Origin: an uncultured Bacilli bacterium
Lineage (GTDB): Bacteria; Bacillota_I; Bacilli_A; ML615J-28; CAG-698
NCBI GenBank assembly: GCA_934096585.1
Contig: CAKOMG010000003.1
Coordinates: 1-64,000, forward strand
Length of the DNA stretch: 64,000 nucleotides
Reading direction: 5' to 3'
Shown here: piece by piece, positions 8,517 to 15,928 of the stretch
How positions within the stretch are numbered: the first letter of the stretch is position 1
Layout of the letters: every line of letters begins with the position of its first letter
The notes under the pieces: generated by a model
The model's database searches: none
Told to the model about the DNA's origin: nothing
The model's input: the letters and a program-made list of their open reading frames with translations, nothing else
Translations under genes and position numbers: made by a program

Positions 8517-8531
8517 TAATTATGGTATAAT
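8503..8531 (+). promoter_or_regulatory. Promoter for cmk-rpsA
   Basis: TTGCAT (8503-8508), 17-bp spacer, TATAAT (8526-8531). Confidence 0.8.
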
Positions 8532-8560
8532 TTTGCTTGTAGGTTTTAAGGAGTTGTTTT

Positions 8561-10771
8561 ATGGTTTGGCAAATTGCAATCGATGGTCCAGCAGGTGCTG
8601 GAAAAAGTACCATTGCTAAAATATTAGCAAAAAATTTAAATTTTGAATATTTAGATACTGGTGCTATGTATCGTGCTGCAACTGTTAAAGCTCTAAGACT
8701 TGGTATTGATCTATTTGATGAAAGTAAGTACGACTTCATTATTTCCACAACAATTGATTTTATAAATGGTGATATTTATTTAGATGGTGAAAATGTTACT
8801 AGTTTAATTAGAACATTGGAAGTTTCTAATAATGTATCTACAGTTTGTAAATATAAAATTGTTAGGGATAAAATGGTTGAACTTCAAAGGAAAATTGCTA
8901 ATTCTAAAAATATTGTTATGGATGGGCGTGATATTGGTACAGTTGTATTACCAAATGCCAATCTTAAAATATTTTTAACAGCAACACCTGAAGTGCGTGC
9001 TATGAGAAGAATGCTTGAAAGACAAGAGAATGGAACCAATACGCAAACATTAGAGGAAACAATTAAGGAAATCAGTGATCGTGATTATCGTGATTCACAT
9101 CGTGAGATAAGTCCTTTAGCCCAAGCACACGATGCGACTGTCATCGATTCATCACAGTTAAGTATTAACGAAGTAGTAGAAAGAATTACTAGTTTAGTTC
9201 GAGAAAGAGGTTGTAACATGGAAGACGTTAAACAAGTTAACGAAGTTGCAGAAGAAACTGCAAAAGAAGAAAAAGTTGCTGAAGAAGCAACAGTAGAAAC
9301 TAATGAAGTTGCTACACAAGAAGCTCCAGTAGAAAGTACTGATGAAGCTCAAAAGCCTGAAGAATTAAGAGAATTACAATTAGTTGAAGGCGTTGTTATT
9401 GATCAAATTGAGTCTAAGCCAGAATATACTGACAAAGACGGAAATGTTAAGAAAGCAAAAGAAGCAAAAATCTTATTCCAATTAAGTAATGGTCAAGAAG
9501 GATACTTATTAATGAAAGATGCTGCTGGTATTACTGATGAAGAAGATTTATTCTATAACTTTGAAATTGATCAAACAAAACAATTAATAGTTAAAAAAAT
9601 TTATCCTGACGGTGGTAAAGTATTACTTTCAACAGTTTTATTAGAAAAACGTGAGAATTTAAAGAAATACCAAGAAGTAATTGATAATCATGGAACTATT
9701 GATGCTAAAGTATTAAAGAACATTAATGTTGGTTTAATACTTGATCATGAAGGTTATTCATGTTTATTACCAACATCACAAATTGATCCAAAAGAAGATA
9801 TGGAAACAATTATTGGTAAAGTAATTACTGTTTCACCAATTAGAGTAGATTACAATAGAATTCGCTTAATTGTATCAGAAAAAGTTGCCACAGCTATTAA
9901 AGAAAGAGCAGAAAAAGAAGCATTTATTGCTACTGTTAAAGTAGGCAACGTTTATGAAGGTACTGTTAAAAACATCGAATCTTATGGAGCGTTCGTTGAA
10001 TTGGAAAAAGGCGTTGAAGGTTTATTACATATATCAGAAATTGAACATAACCGTATCGTTAAAGTTGAAAAAGTATTAAAAACTGGAGATAAAGTTAAAG
10101 TTCAAGTAATCAAAGTTGAAGATGGACATATTGGTTTATCACGTAAAGCTTTAATTCCAAATTATTGGCAAGATTTTGTTGATGGAACAGAAGTTGGAAA
10201 AGTAGTTAAAGGAACAGTTGCTGAAATTAATAATTCTGGAGTTGTTATCAATTTAACTGATCATATCCAAGGATTCTTACCAAAGAGTGAAACATCTTGG
10301 GAAAGAGATTCTAACATTAATGAATTATTCCAAGTTGGTCAAGAATTAGAATTAAAAGTTATTGAATTAGATTCTGCTAAAAAACGTATAATTTTATCTG
10401 CAAAACAATTAACAGATAATCCTTGGGAAGTATTAAAATTACAACCTAATGATGAAGTAAATTGTAAAGTTATTGGCACAATTGAAGTTGGTGTTAGATT
10501 AAATGTTGAAGGAGCAAGTGGATTCTTACCTAATAGCAATATGGGAGATAAGAAAGAATTTGCACCTGGAGAAGAATTTAAAGCTAAAGTTAGAGCTTTT
10601 GATCCTGAAAAACATAAATTAATCGTTACATTACGTGAAGAAACACCTCGTCCAAAGACTAATACTCCAAAGAGAGCACCTAAAGCAGACACTCAAGGTA
10701 ATGTATTAAAGAGTGAAGATAAAGTATCTCATACATTAGGTGATTTCATTAATTTAGACGATTTCAAATAG
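8561..10771 (+). CDS. cmk-rpsA: Fusion of cytidylate kinase and ribosomal protein S1
   Basis: One 736-codon frame encodes two usually separate neighbours. Residues 1-219 are a complete (d)CMP kinase: P-loop GPAGAGKST (9-17), DTGAMYRA, and the DGRDIGT block. Residues 220-736 are an S1 protein with an acidic Glu/Ala-rich linker followed by five S1-like modules; the third is clearest (VYEGTVKNIESYGAFVELEKG). The junction falls where a free Cmk would end. At 9218 there is an in-frame ATG preceded by AAAGAGG (9204-9210, 7-nt spacing), so free S1 of 517 residues could be made by internal initiation. In Bacillus cmk and the S1 homologue are adjacent and der follows, as here. A lost stop through a sequencing error cannot be excluded from one sequence. 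Confidence 0.93.
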   Translation: MVWQIAIDGPAGAGKSTIAKILAKNLNFEYLDTGAMYRAATVKALRLGIDLFDESKYDFIISTTIDFINGDIYLDGENVTSLIRTLEVSNNVSTVCKYKIVRDKMVELQRKIANSKNIVMDGRDIGTVVLPNANLKIFLTATPEVRAMRRMLERQENGTNTQTLEETIKEISDRDYRDSHREISPLAQAHDATVIDSSQLSINEVVERITSLVRERGCNMEDVKQVNEVAEETAKEEKVAEEATVETNEVATQEAPVESTDEAQKPEELRELQLVEGVVIDQIESKPEYTDKDGNVKKAKEAKILFQLSNGQEGYLLMKDAAGITDEEDLFYNFEIDQTKQLIVKKIYPDGGKVLLSTVLLEKRENLKKYQEVIDNHGTIDAKVLKNINVGLILDHEGYSCLLPTSQIDPKEDMETIIGKVITVSPIRVDYNRIRLIVSEKVATAIKERAEKEAFIATVKVGNVYEGTVKNIESYGAFVELEKGVEGLLHISEIEHNRIVKVEKVLKTGDKVKVQVIKVEDGHIGLSRKALIPNYWQDFVDGTEVGKVVKGTVAEINNSGVVINLTDHIQGFLPKSETSWERDSNINELFQVGQELELKVIELDSAKKRIILSAKQLTDNPWEVLKLQPNDEVNCKVIGTIEVGVRLNVEGASGFLPNSNMGDKKEFAPGEEFKAKVRAFDPEKHKLIVTLREETPRPKTNTPKRAPKADTQGNVLKSEDKVSHTLGDFINLDDFK

Positions 10772-10783
10772 AGAGGTTCATTT

Positions 10784-12094
10784 ATGCGTGGAGTTGTAGC
10801 CATTGTTGGTAGACCTAATGTTGGAAAATCAAGTTTGTTTAACCGTATAATTGGGGAAAGACTATCGATTACTGATGATGCTAGTGGTATTACAAGAGAT
10901 CGAATCTATGGTAGAACTTCATGGTTAGATCAAGAATTCTCTATTATTGATACAGGAGGGATCATCTTAAAAGATGAGCCCTTTTCTAAAGAAATTCGTG
11001 CCCAAGCTGAATTAGCGATTGATGAAGCAGATGTTATTGTAATGGTTGTAGATTGTCGAACAGGCGTTACTGATGAAGATTGGGATGTAATTAAGATTCT
11101 TAAAAAAAGCAAAAAACCTCTTATAATAGCCGCAAATAAAGTTGATGATGTAACATTACTGGAAAACACATATGAGTTTTATAATTTAGGTTGTGATAGT
11201 GTAATTGGCATTAGTGCTTTACATGGTGTCGGTGTTGGTGATTTACTTGATGAAATTGTTAATTTACTTCCAAAAAATTCAAAGAAAAATTATGATGAAG
11301 GTATTGTTAAGTTTTGCTTAGTTGGTCAACCAAATGTTGGTAAGTCAACACTTGTGAATGCTATCGTTGGTGAACATCGTGTAATTGTTAGTAATGTTCC
11401 GGGAACAACAAGGGATGCTATTGATACAGTGTTTACTAGAGATGGTGAAAAATATGTTGTTATTGATACGGCTGGTATTCGCAAACAGGGTAAAATTTAT
11501 GAAAAAGCAGAAAAATATAGCGTTTTAAGAGCAATAAGTGCTATTGAACGATGCGATATAGCAGTTGTTGTTTTAGATGGAACCAAAGATGTAGAAGAGC
11601 AAGATAAAAGAATTGCTGGTTACGCAAGAGAATTTAATCGCGGATTAATAATTGTTGTGAATAAATGGGATGCGGTAAAAAAGAACGAGAAAACGATGAA
11701 GGAATATGAAGAAAAAATTCGTAAACAATTTCAATTTATGGATTTTGCACCTATTTTATTTACTTCCGCAATAAATAATGAACGTGTTCATTTGTTGTTA
11801 AATAAAATCACTGAAGTTTATGCAAACTTTACTAAAAGAGTTAACACAAGTACTTTAAACGATATTTTACTTGATGCTGTTCTTTTAAATCAACCACCAA
11901 TTTTTAATGGGAATAGATTGCGTTTATCTTATGCTACTCAATCTGAAGTTGCTCCTCCAACGTTTGTTTTATTTGTTAATGCAGAAAAACATATGCATTT
12001 TTCATACCTTAGATATTTAGAAAATAAAATTCGTGATACTTTCAATTTTGAAGGTGCTCCTATTAAATTTGTTTTAAGAAAAAATGAAGACTGA
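10784..12094 (+). CDS. der: Ribosome-assembly GTPase Der (EngA)
   Basis: Double-GTPase involved in 50S assembly; 436 residues, normal length. First G domain: GRPNVGKSS (residues 8-16), DTGG, NKVD. Second: GQPNVGKST, DTAG, NKWD. A C-terminal KH-like domain (about 350-436) follows. The ribosome-binding site AGAGAGGT lies 12 bp after the cmk-rpsA stop, so it is in the same operon. The stop codon lies within the terminator hairpin. Confidence 0.97.
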   Translation: MRGVVAIVGRPNVGKSSLFNRIIGERLSITDDASGITRDRIYGRTSWLDQEFSIIDTGGIILKDEPFSKEIRAQAELAIDEADVIVMVVDCRTGVTDEDWDVIKILKKSKKPLIIAANKVDDVTLLENTYEFYNLGCDSVIGISALHGVGVGDLLDEIVNLLPKNSKKNYDEGIVKFCLVGQPNVGKSTLVNAIVGEHRVIVSNVPGTTRDAIDTVFTRDGEKYVVIDTAGIRKQGKIYEKAEKYSVLRAISAIERCDIAVVVLDGTKDVEEQDKRIAGYAREFNRGLIIVVNKWDAVKKNEKTMKEYEEKIRKQFQFMDFAPILFTSAINNERVHLLLNKITEVYANFTKRVNTSTLNDILLDAVLLNQPPIFNGNRLRLSYATQSEVAPPTFVLFVNAEKHMHFSYLRYLENKIRDTFNFEGAPIKFVLRKNED

Positions 12095-12117
12095 TGAATA
12101 AATCAGTCTCCTTTTTT
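12088..12117 (+). terminator. Terminator after der
   Basis: Stem AGACTGAT (12088-12095) with ATCAGTCT (12102-12109), loop GAATAA, tail CC plus six T. The stem overlaps the der stop codon. Confidence 0.9.
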
Positions 12118-12133
12118 ATATAATTTAATGGTG
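12118..12133 (+). promoter_or_regulatory. Sporulation-gene upstream 16-mer, spoVIF copy
   Basis: ATATAATTTAATGGTG, identical to 15697-15712 ahead of yqfC. It begins 24 nt before the start codon. It may be a sporulation-sigma -10 element fused to the Shine-Dalgarno. Confidence 0.5.
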
Positions 12134-12141
12134 GTGATAAA

Positions 12142-12378
12142 ATGAATTTTGGTAATATTTTAAATTTTATTGCAGAAAATAACATAGAACCAGAACAGGT
12201 TTTTGCGCTTGTTGAAAAAATAAAAAATACTGATTTAAGTGATGAAAAAAATATTCGCGATATAATTCATGATGTTAGTTTAATTTCAGGAAAAAGCATT
12301 GATAAATCCAAAGAAGATATATTAGTTAAAAAAATTATGCAAAATGGAATTAATGAAGATTTATTAAATTTATTATAA
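12142..12378 (+). CDS. Stage VI sporulation protein F-like small protein
   Basis: 78-residue cytoplasmic protein resembling the SpoVIF (YjcC) family, involved in spore-coat maturation in Bacillus. The family pattern is seen from the N-terminal NILNFIAENN through ALVEKIKNTDLSDEKNIRDI to ISGKSIDKSKEDILVKKIM; the Bacillus protein has the same order (a short helix, a NLKDE-type turn, then a NRPVSKE-type turn). Length is close to the family's. Sandwiched between terminators, so it is its own transcription unit, and it carries the sporulation 16-mer. It lies just ahead of spoIVA. I assign it by pattern, not alignment. Confidence 0.65.
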   Translation: MNFGNILNFIAENNIEPEQVFALVEKIKNTDLSDEKNIRDIIHDVSLISGKSIDKSKEDILVKKIMQNGINEDLLNLL

Positions 12379-12405
12379 AATGAGTAATGCAAATTACTCA
12401 TTTTT
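12377..12405 (+). terminator. Terminator after the spoVIF-like gene
   Basis: Eleven-bp stem AAAATGAGTAA (12377-12387) with TTACTCATTTT starting at 12394, ending in T's. Confidence 0.88.
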
Positions 12406-12454
12406 GTCATAAAAATATTATTTATTAATATATTTTATTGTAAAGGAGTCTTTT

Positions 12455-13927
12455 ATGAATAATATAATGCAAGATATTGTAAGTAGAACTAATAATGAAG
12501 TTTATATTGGTGTTGTTGGTAGTGTAAGAAGTGGTAAATCAACTTTTATTCGAAAATTTATGGAATTAAAAGTAATACCAAACGTGGACGATGAATATAA
12601 AAATAAAATTATTGATGAACTTCCTCAAAGTTCAGCAGGAAAAAATATAATGACAGTTGAACCTAAGTTTGTTCCTTCTAATCCTGCCGTTGTGAATATT
12701 GATTCTGATATTAATTTCACTATCAGAGCAGTAGATTGTGTGGGCTACATTATGAAAAATGCGAAAGGATACTTAAATGACGATGGATCGATGAAATTGG
12801 TTAAAACTCCGTGGTTTACTGATGAGATACCATTTATGGAAGCAGCAACAATTGGCACCAAAAAAGTTATGGAAAATCATTCTCATTTAGGCATTGTAAT
12901 GACAAGCGATGGAAGTTTTGGTGAATTTCAAAGATATGAATATGAAGAAATTGAAGAAACAATAATAACTGAAATGAAAGAATTAAATAAACCATTTGTA
13001 ATTGTTTTAAATACAAGCAAGCCAAATAATGATGATACTTCAAATTTAGTTTTAACATTAGAACAAAAATATGATGTTTCTGTACTGGCAGTTGATGTAA
13101 ATAATCTAACAGAAACTGATATTGATAATATTTTAAAAGCTGCATTAAATGAATTTGATATAACTAAATTAAATATTAATGCTCCAAATTGGTTAACATA
13201 TTTACATGATGATAATGAATATAAAAGTACATTTAATGAATTATTAAAGGAAGTAACAGGAGAGTATCGTAAATTTAAACAAGTTTTAAAAATTCAAGAA
13301 TCATTCAAACAATGTACTTTGTTTGAAGATGTAATTGTTTCATCTATAAATAGTGGCACAGGTGAAGTTAACATGGAACTTAAATGCCCGGATGCTTTAT
13401 ATAACGATATTCTAAATGGAATTGTTGGAGAGGCAATGAATGATAAAGGGGAATTTATTAAATTTTTGGAAGATTGTGTTGAAGCAAAACAAGAATATGG
13501 CAAATATAAATCCGCAATTGAATCAGTAAATTCAACTGGATATGGCATTGCAACTCCTATACTTTCAGATTTAACATTAGATGAACCAACTATTGTCAAA
13601 CAAGGTAGTAGATATGGAATTAAGCTTCGTGCTGTTGCACCATCAATTCATATGATAAAAGTTGATGTAGAAAGTATATTTGAACCAATTATTGGAACAG
13701 AAGAGCAATCAAATAAACTATTAGAGAAAATAATGGAAGATTATGATAATAATCATAGTAGTATTTGGACAAAAGAAATATTTGGACGAAAACTTAGTGA
13801 AGTTGTTAATGATGGAATAAAAGCGAAGCTTTATTTAGTTCCTGATAATATTCAAGTCAAAATGAAAGAATGTTTAGAAAAAATTGTAAATAAAGGAAAA
13901 GGCGGATTATTAGCAATTGTATTATAA
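12455..13927 (+). CDS. spoIVA: Stage IV sporulation protein A, coat morphogenetic ATPase
   Basis: SpoIVA hydrolyses ATP to polymerise into the basement layer of the spore coat on the forespore surface. 490 residues, against 492 in B. subtilis. The N-terminal Walker A motif GSVRSGKST (residues 22-30) is in the characteristic context of VYIGVVGSVRSGKSTFIRKF. The middle region and the conserved C-terminus, ending in KGKGGLLAIVL, also fit SpoIVA. AAAGGAG precedes the ATG. It lies just ahead of the HU gene, as in Bacillus (spoIVA-hbs). This is strong evidence that the organism makes endospores. Confidence 0.97.
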   Translation: MNNIMQDIVSRTNNEVYIGVVGSVRSGKSTFIRKFMELKVIPNVDDEYKNKIIDELPQSSAGKNIMTVEPKFVPSNPAVVNIDSDINFTIRAVDCVGYIMKNAKGYLNDDGSMKLVKTPWFTDEIPFMEAATIGTKKVMENHSHLGIVMTSDGSFGEFQRYEYEEIEETIITEMKELNKPFVIVLNTSKPNNDDTSNLVLTLEQKYDVSVLAVDVNNLTETDIDNILKAALNEFDITKLNINAPNWLTYLHDDNEYKSTFNELLKEVTGEYRKFKQVLKIQESFKQCTLFEDVIVSSINSGTGEVNMELKCPDALYNDILNGIVGEAMNDKGEFIKFLEDCVEAKQEYGKYKSAIESVNSTGYGIATPILSDLTLDEPTIVKQGSRYGIKLRAVAPSIHMIKVDVESIFEPIIGTEEQSNKLLEKIMEDYDNNHSSIWTKEIFGRKLSEVVNDGIKAKLYLVPDNIQVKMKECLEKIVNKGKGGLLAIVL

Positions 13928-13934
13928 TTTTTGC

Positions 13935-13963
13935 TTGATAACTAAACTTAATTTTGATATAAT
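13935..13963 (+). promoter_or_regulatory. Promoter for the HU gene
   Basis: TTGATA (13935-13940), 17-bp spacer, TATAAT (13958-13963). Confidence 0.8.
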
Positions 13964-13981
13964 CTATTTGTGAGGTTAAAT

Positions 13982-14257
13982 ATGAATAAAGTAGATTATA
14001 TCAATAGATTAAGTGAAAAATTAGGCTATACTAAAAAAGATACAAAAATTATTATTAACGAATTATTTGAAGAAATAAAAAAAGATTTAAAACAAGGAAT
14101 TAGGATATCTATTAATAATTTTGGAACTTTTGAAGTTGGTGTAACTAAAGAATTTGAAAGTTTTAGCCCAAAGGATGGGTCAACGATTATTATTCCTAGT
14201 CAAAAAAGAGTACATTTTAAAAGTAGTGAAAATTTTAAAAATTTTTTAAATGAATAA
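13982..14257 (+). CDS. hup: HU/IHF family DNA-binding protein
   Basis: Small nucleoid protein that bends DNA; 91 residues from the ATG at 13982, which has GAGGT upstream (an in-frame GTG at 13970 is too close to the -10 to be likely). The fold is visible: two N-terminal helices (YINRLSEKLGYTKKD, IIINELFEEIKKDLKQG), then ISINNFGTFEV, then the DNA-binding arm and the C-terminal helix. The arm is diverged from typical HU: the usual GRNPQTG-type stretch is replaced by ESFSPKDGSTIIIPSQKR, so DNA preferences may differ. Location after spoIVA matches Bacillus hbs. Confidence 0.88.
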   Translation: MNKVDYINRLSEKLGYTKKDTKIIINELFEEIKKDLKQGIRISINNFGTFEVGVTKEFESFSPKDGSTIIIPSQKRVHFKSSENFKNFLNE

Positions 14258-14295
14258 ATGACATATTTACCTCATATTATTTATGGGTGAAGATA

Positions 14296-14757
14296 ATGTG
14301 TAAAAAAAATAAACTATCAAATATCATTATATGGAGTTTGATAGTTTTTTTATTAGTTTTTGTTTGTTTATTGGTTTGTTTTAAAGAAAAGAATAATATC
14401 AATTTTAAATACAAAGATAATGTTCAATTTGAGTTAAAAGATAAAGTTTCTTTATGCGTTAAAAAGAATGATTTATATGTAATGTGCGATTATTATATTG
14501 ATAAGCAAAATAAATATTTGAATATTATTTCTTTATATTTAGGTGCCAAAAAGTATATTAGTACTGATGAATTTATTCCTAGTAATAGGGTTTTATCCAT
14601 TAATAAAATAGAAATTGATAATAATAAATTATTTATTTATACAAGTGATGATATTAGTTATGTGAGTACAGAAGCATTTAAAATGATGAAAATAACTTTC
14701 AAAGAATTAGGTATTAATGAAATAAAAATTGGATTAAATAATATGATAGCAATTTAA
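14296..14757 (+). CDS. Membrane-anchored protein, possibly a single GerMN-like domain
   Basis: 153 residues from ATG 14296 with GGGTGA upstream (an in-frame GTG at 14287 lies inside that motif). One N-terminal membrane segment (about residues 8-28) leaves about 120 residues outside. I do not recognise it with confidence. The last part has the rhythm of a GerMN (sporulation/germination) domain: a short IPSNRVL, then DNNKLFIYTSDD, a helix, and ELGINEIKIGLNN at the end. Context supports that weakly: in Bacillus gerM lies two genes upstream of rdgB (ysnA), and rdgB follows here. GerM has two such domains; this would be a half-size version. Confidence 0.4.
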   Translation: MCKKNKLSNIIIWSLIVFLLVFVCLLVCFKEKNNINFKYKDNVQFELKDKVSLCVKKNDLYVMCDYYIDKQNKYLNIISLYLGAKKYISTDEFIPSNRVLSINKIEIDNNKLFIYTSDDISYVSTEAFKMMKITFKELGINEIKIGLNNMIAI

Positions 14758-14762
14758 CTTTA

Positions 14763-14791
14763 TTGCAATTTATTTATAATTTTGCTATAAT
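14763..14791 (+). promoter_or_regulatory. Promoter for rdgB
   Basis: TTGCAA (14763-14768), 17-bp spacer, TATAAT (14786-14791). Confidence 0.78.
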
Positions 14792-14806
14792 AAGTTGAGG
14801 TCAGTT

Positions 14807-15418
14807 ATGGAAATATTATTAGCAACACAAAACAAACATAAAATTATTGAATTTCAAAATAAGTTAAAGGGAACAGGCATTATTATTAAATCATTGGTTG
14901 ATTTTAATGATGATTCTGATTGTATTGAAAATGGAAAAACATTTGAAGAAAATGCTTTAATTAAAGCTAAAACTTATTACAACAAATATCATTTACCTAC
15001 TATATCTGATGATTCTGGTCTTGTGGTTAAGGCACTAAATGGTGCTCCAGGGATTTATTCAAAACGATATTCAGGTGGTAATGATCAAGATAATATTAAT
15101 CTTTTGTTAAAAAAATTAAAAAACGAAAAAGATAGAAGTGCTTTTTTTGAATGTGCAATTTGTTATTATGATGGTGATGCACATTATTTTATTGGCAAAT
15201 GTCATGGTGATATTGGTTTTATACCAGAAGGTGATGATGGATTTGGTTATGATCCTATATTTTTATATAATGGTAAATCATTTGCTCAAATTTCATTAGA
15301 TGAAAAAAATAAAATAAGTCACAGAGCTCGTGCGATAAATGAATTTGTAAAATACATAAAAGAAAAAATAACTTTTAAAAGTAAAGATATTTTAAAAAAA
15401 ACTTTACAAATAAGTTAA
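14807..15418 (+). CDS. rdgB: XTP/dITP pyrophosphatase (Ham1/RdgB family)
   Basis: Hydrolyses non-canonical purine nucleotides (ITP, dITP, XTP) to monophosphates, keeping them out of nucleic acids. 203 residues from ATG 14807. Motifs: the N-terminal substrate loop LLATQNKHK, TFEENALIKAK, SDDSGLVVKALNGAPGIYSKRYSG, and the C-terminal GFGYDPIF and SHRARA motifs. The frame extends to a TTG at 14795 that overlaps the Shine-Dalgarno TGAGG, so the ATG is preferred. The C-terminal roughly 15 residues (KSKDILKKTLQIS) extend a little past the usual end. Confidence 0.95.
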   Translation: MEILLATQNKHKIIEFQNKLKGTGIIIKSLVDFNDDSDCIENGKTFEENALIKAKTYYNKYHLPTISDDSGLVVKALNGAPGIYSKRYSGGNDQDNINLLLKKLKNEKDRSAFFECAICYYDGDAHYFIGKCHGDIGFIPEGDDGFGYDPIFLYNGKSFAQISLDEKNKISHRARAINEFVKYIKEKITFKSKDILKKTLQIS

Positions 15419-15431
15419 AATATGATAAAAT
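15403..15431 (+). promoter_or_regulatory. Promoter for rpsU
   Basis: TTTACA (15403-15408) lies inside the rdgB 3' end; 17-bp spacer; TAAAAT (15426-15431). Confidence 0.72.
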
Positions 15432-15461
15432 AATAGAGGTTGTGAAGGGAGGGGACCAGAG

Positions 15462-15647
15462 ATGCCAAAAACCATAGTAAGAGAAAACGAATCAATTGAA
15501 GACGCTTTAAAAAGATTTAAACGCGATGTTTCTAGAGCAGGTACCCTTGCTGAACTACGTAAACGCGAACATTATTTAAAGCCAAGTGATGTTCGAAAAA
15601 TGAAAAAAAGAGCATTAAAAAAGAGTGGTAACCGTAGAAGTTACTAA
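15462..15647 (+). CDS. rpsU: 30S ribosomal protein S21
   Basis: Small basic ribosomal protein, 61 residues, with the family's N-terminal VRENESIEDALKRFKRDVSRAG and a lysine/arginine-rich tail. GGGAGGGG lies just ahead of the ATG, an unusually strong ribosome-binding site. In Bacillus rpsU starts the cluster that leads through yqfC-yqfD to rpoD, and the same order is kept here. Confidence 0.97.
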   Translation: MPKTIVRENESIEDALKRFKRDVSRAGTLAELRKREHYLKPSDVRKMKKRALKKSGNRRSY

Positions 15648-15658
15648 TGATTTAAATG

Positions 15659-15687
15659 AGCATAACATAAAAATGTTATGCTTTTTT
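15659..15687 (+). terminator. Terminator after rpsU
   Basis: Ten-bp perfect stem AGCATAACAT (15659-15668) with ATGTTATGCT (15673-15682), loop AAAA, T tail. Confidence 0.93.
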
Positions 15688-15696
15688 ATTTTTTTC

Positions 15697-15712
15697 ATAT
15701 AATTTAATGGTG
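15697..15712 (+). promoter_or_regulatory. Sporulation-gene upstream 16-mer, yqfC copy
   Basis: ATATAATTTAATGGTG, identical to 12118-12133. With the preceding C it reads CATATAAT, close to a sigma-E type -10. I could not find a convincing -35. Confidence 0.5.
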
Positions 15713-15718
15713 AAGAAA

Positions 15719-15928
15719 ATGAATGAAAATAAAATATCATTATATAATAATTATAGATGTATAATAGAAAACTATAAGGTTATTAAAATAATAGAGAACA
15801 ATATAATAATTATTGATAATTATAGTATTAATGGTGAAAAATTAAAAATTAAAAGAATGAATGACTATTTAATTGAGATTATTGGAAAAATTATTAAAAT
15901 TGATTTAGGTGATAATAATGAAATATGA
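15719..15928 (+). CDS. yqfC: Sporulation protein YqfC (YabP/YqfC family)
   Basis: 69 residues from ATG 15719, with GGTGA just upstream. YqfC is a small sporulation protein made in the mother cell in Bacillus, function unclear. The family's beta-rich pattern is visible: ISLYNNYRCIIENYKVIKIIE, then IIIDNYSINGEKLKIKRM, then DYLIEIIGKIIKIDL, which matches the INGxxLxIxxL...IxIxGxIxxI signature of YabP/YqfC. It is shorter than the roughly 90-residue Bacillus protein at the N-terminus. It overlaps yqfD by 11 nt, as expected for the conserved pair. Confidence 0.82.
   Translation: MNENKISLYNNYRCIIENYKVIKIIENNIIIIDNYSINGEKLKIKRMNDYLIEIIGKIIKIDLGDNNEI

Noticed and set aside
6604..12094. Mycoplasma code with UGA as Trp
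   Set aside because: Several genes end cleanly at TGA and Trp is TGG throughout.
12406..12454. Sigma-E promoter for spoIVA
   Set aside because: AT-rich DNA has near matches, but none with both boxes at the right spacing.
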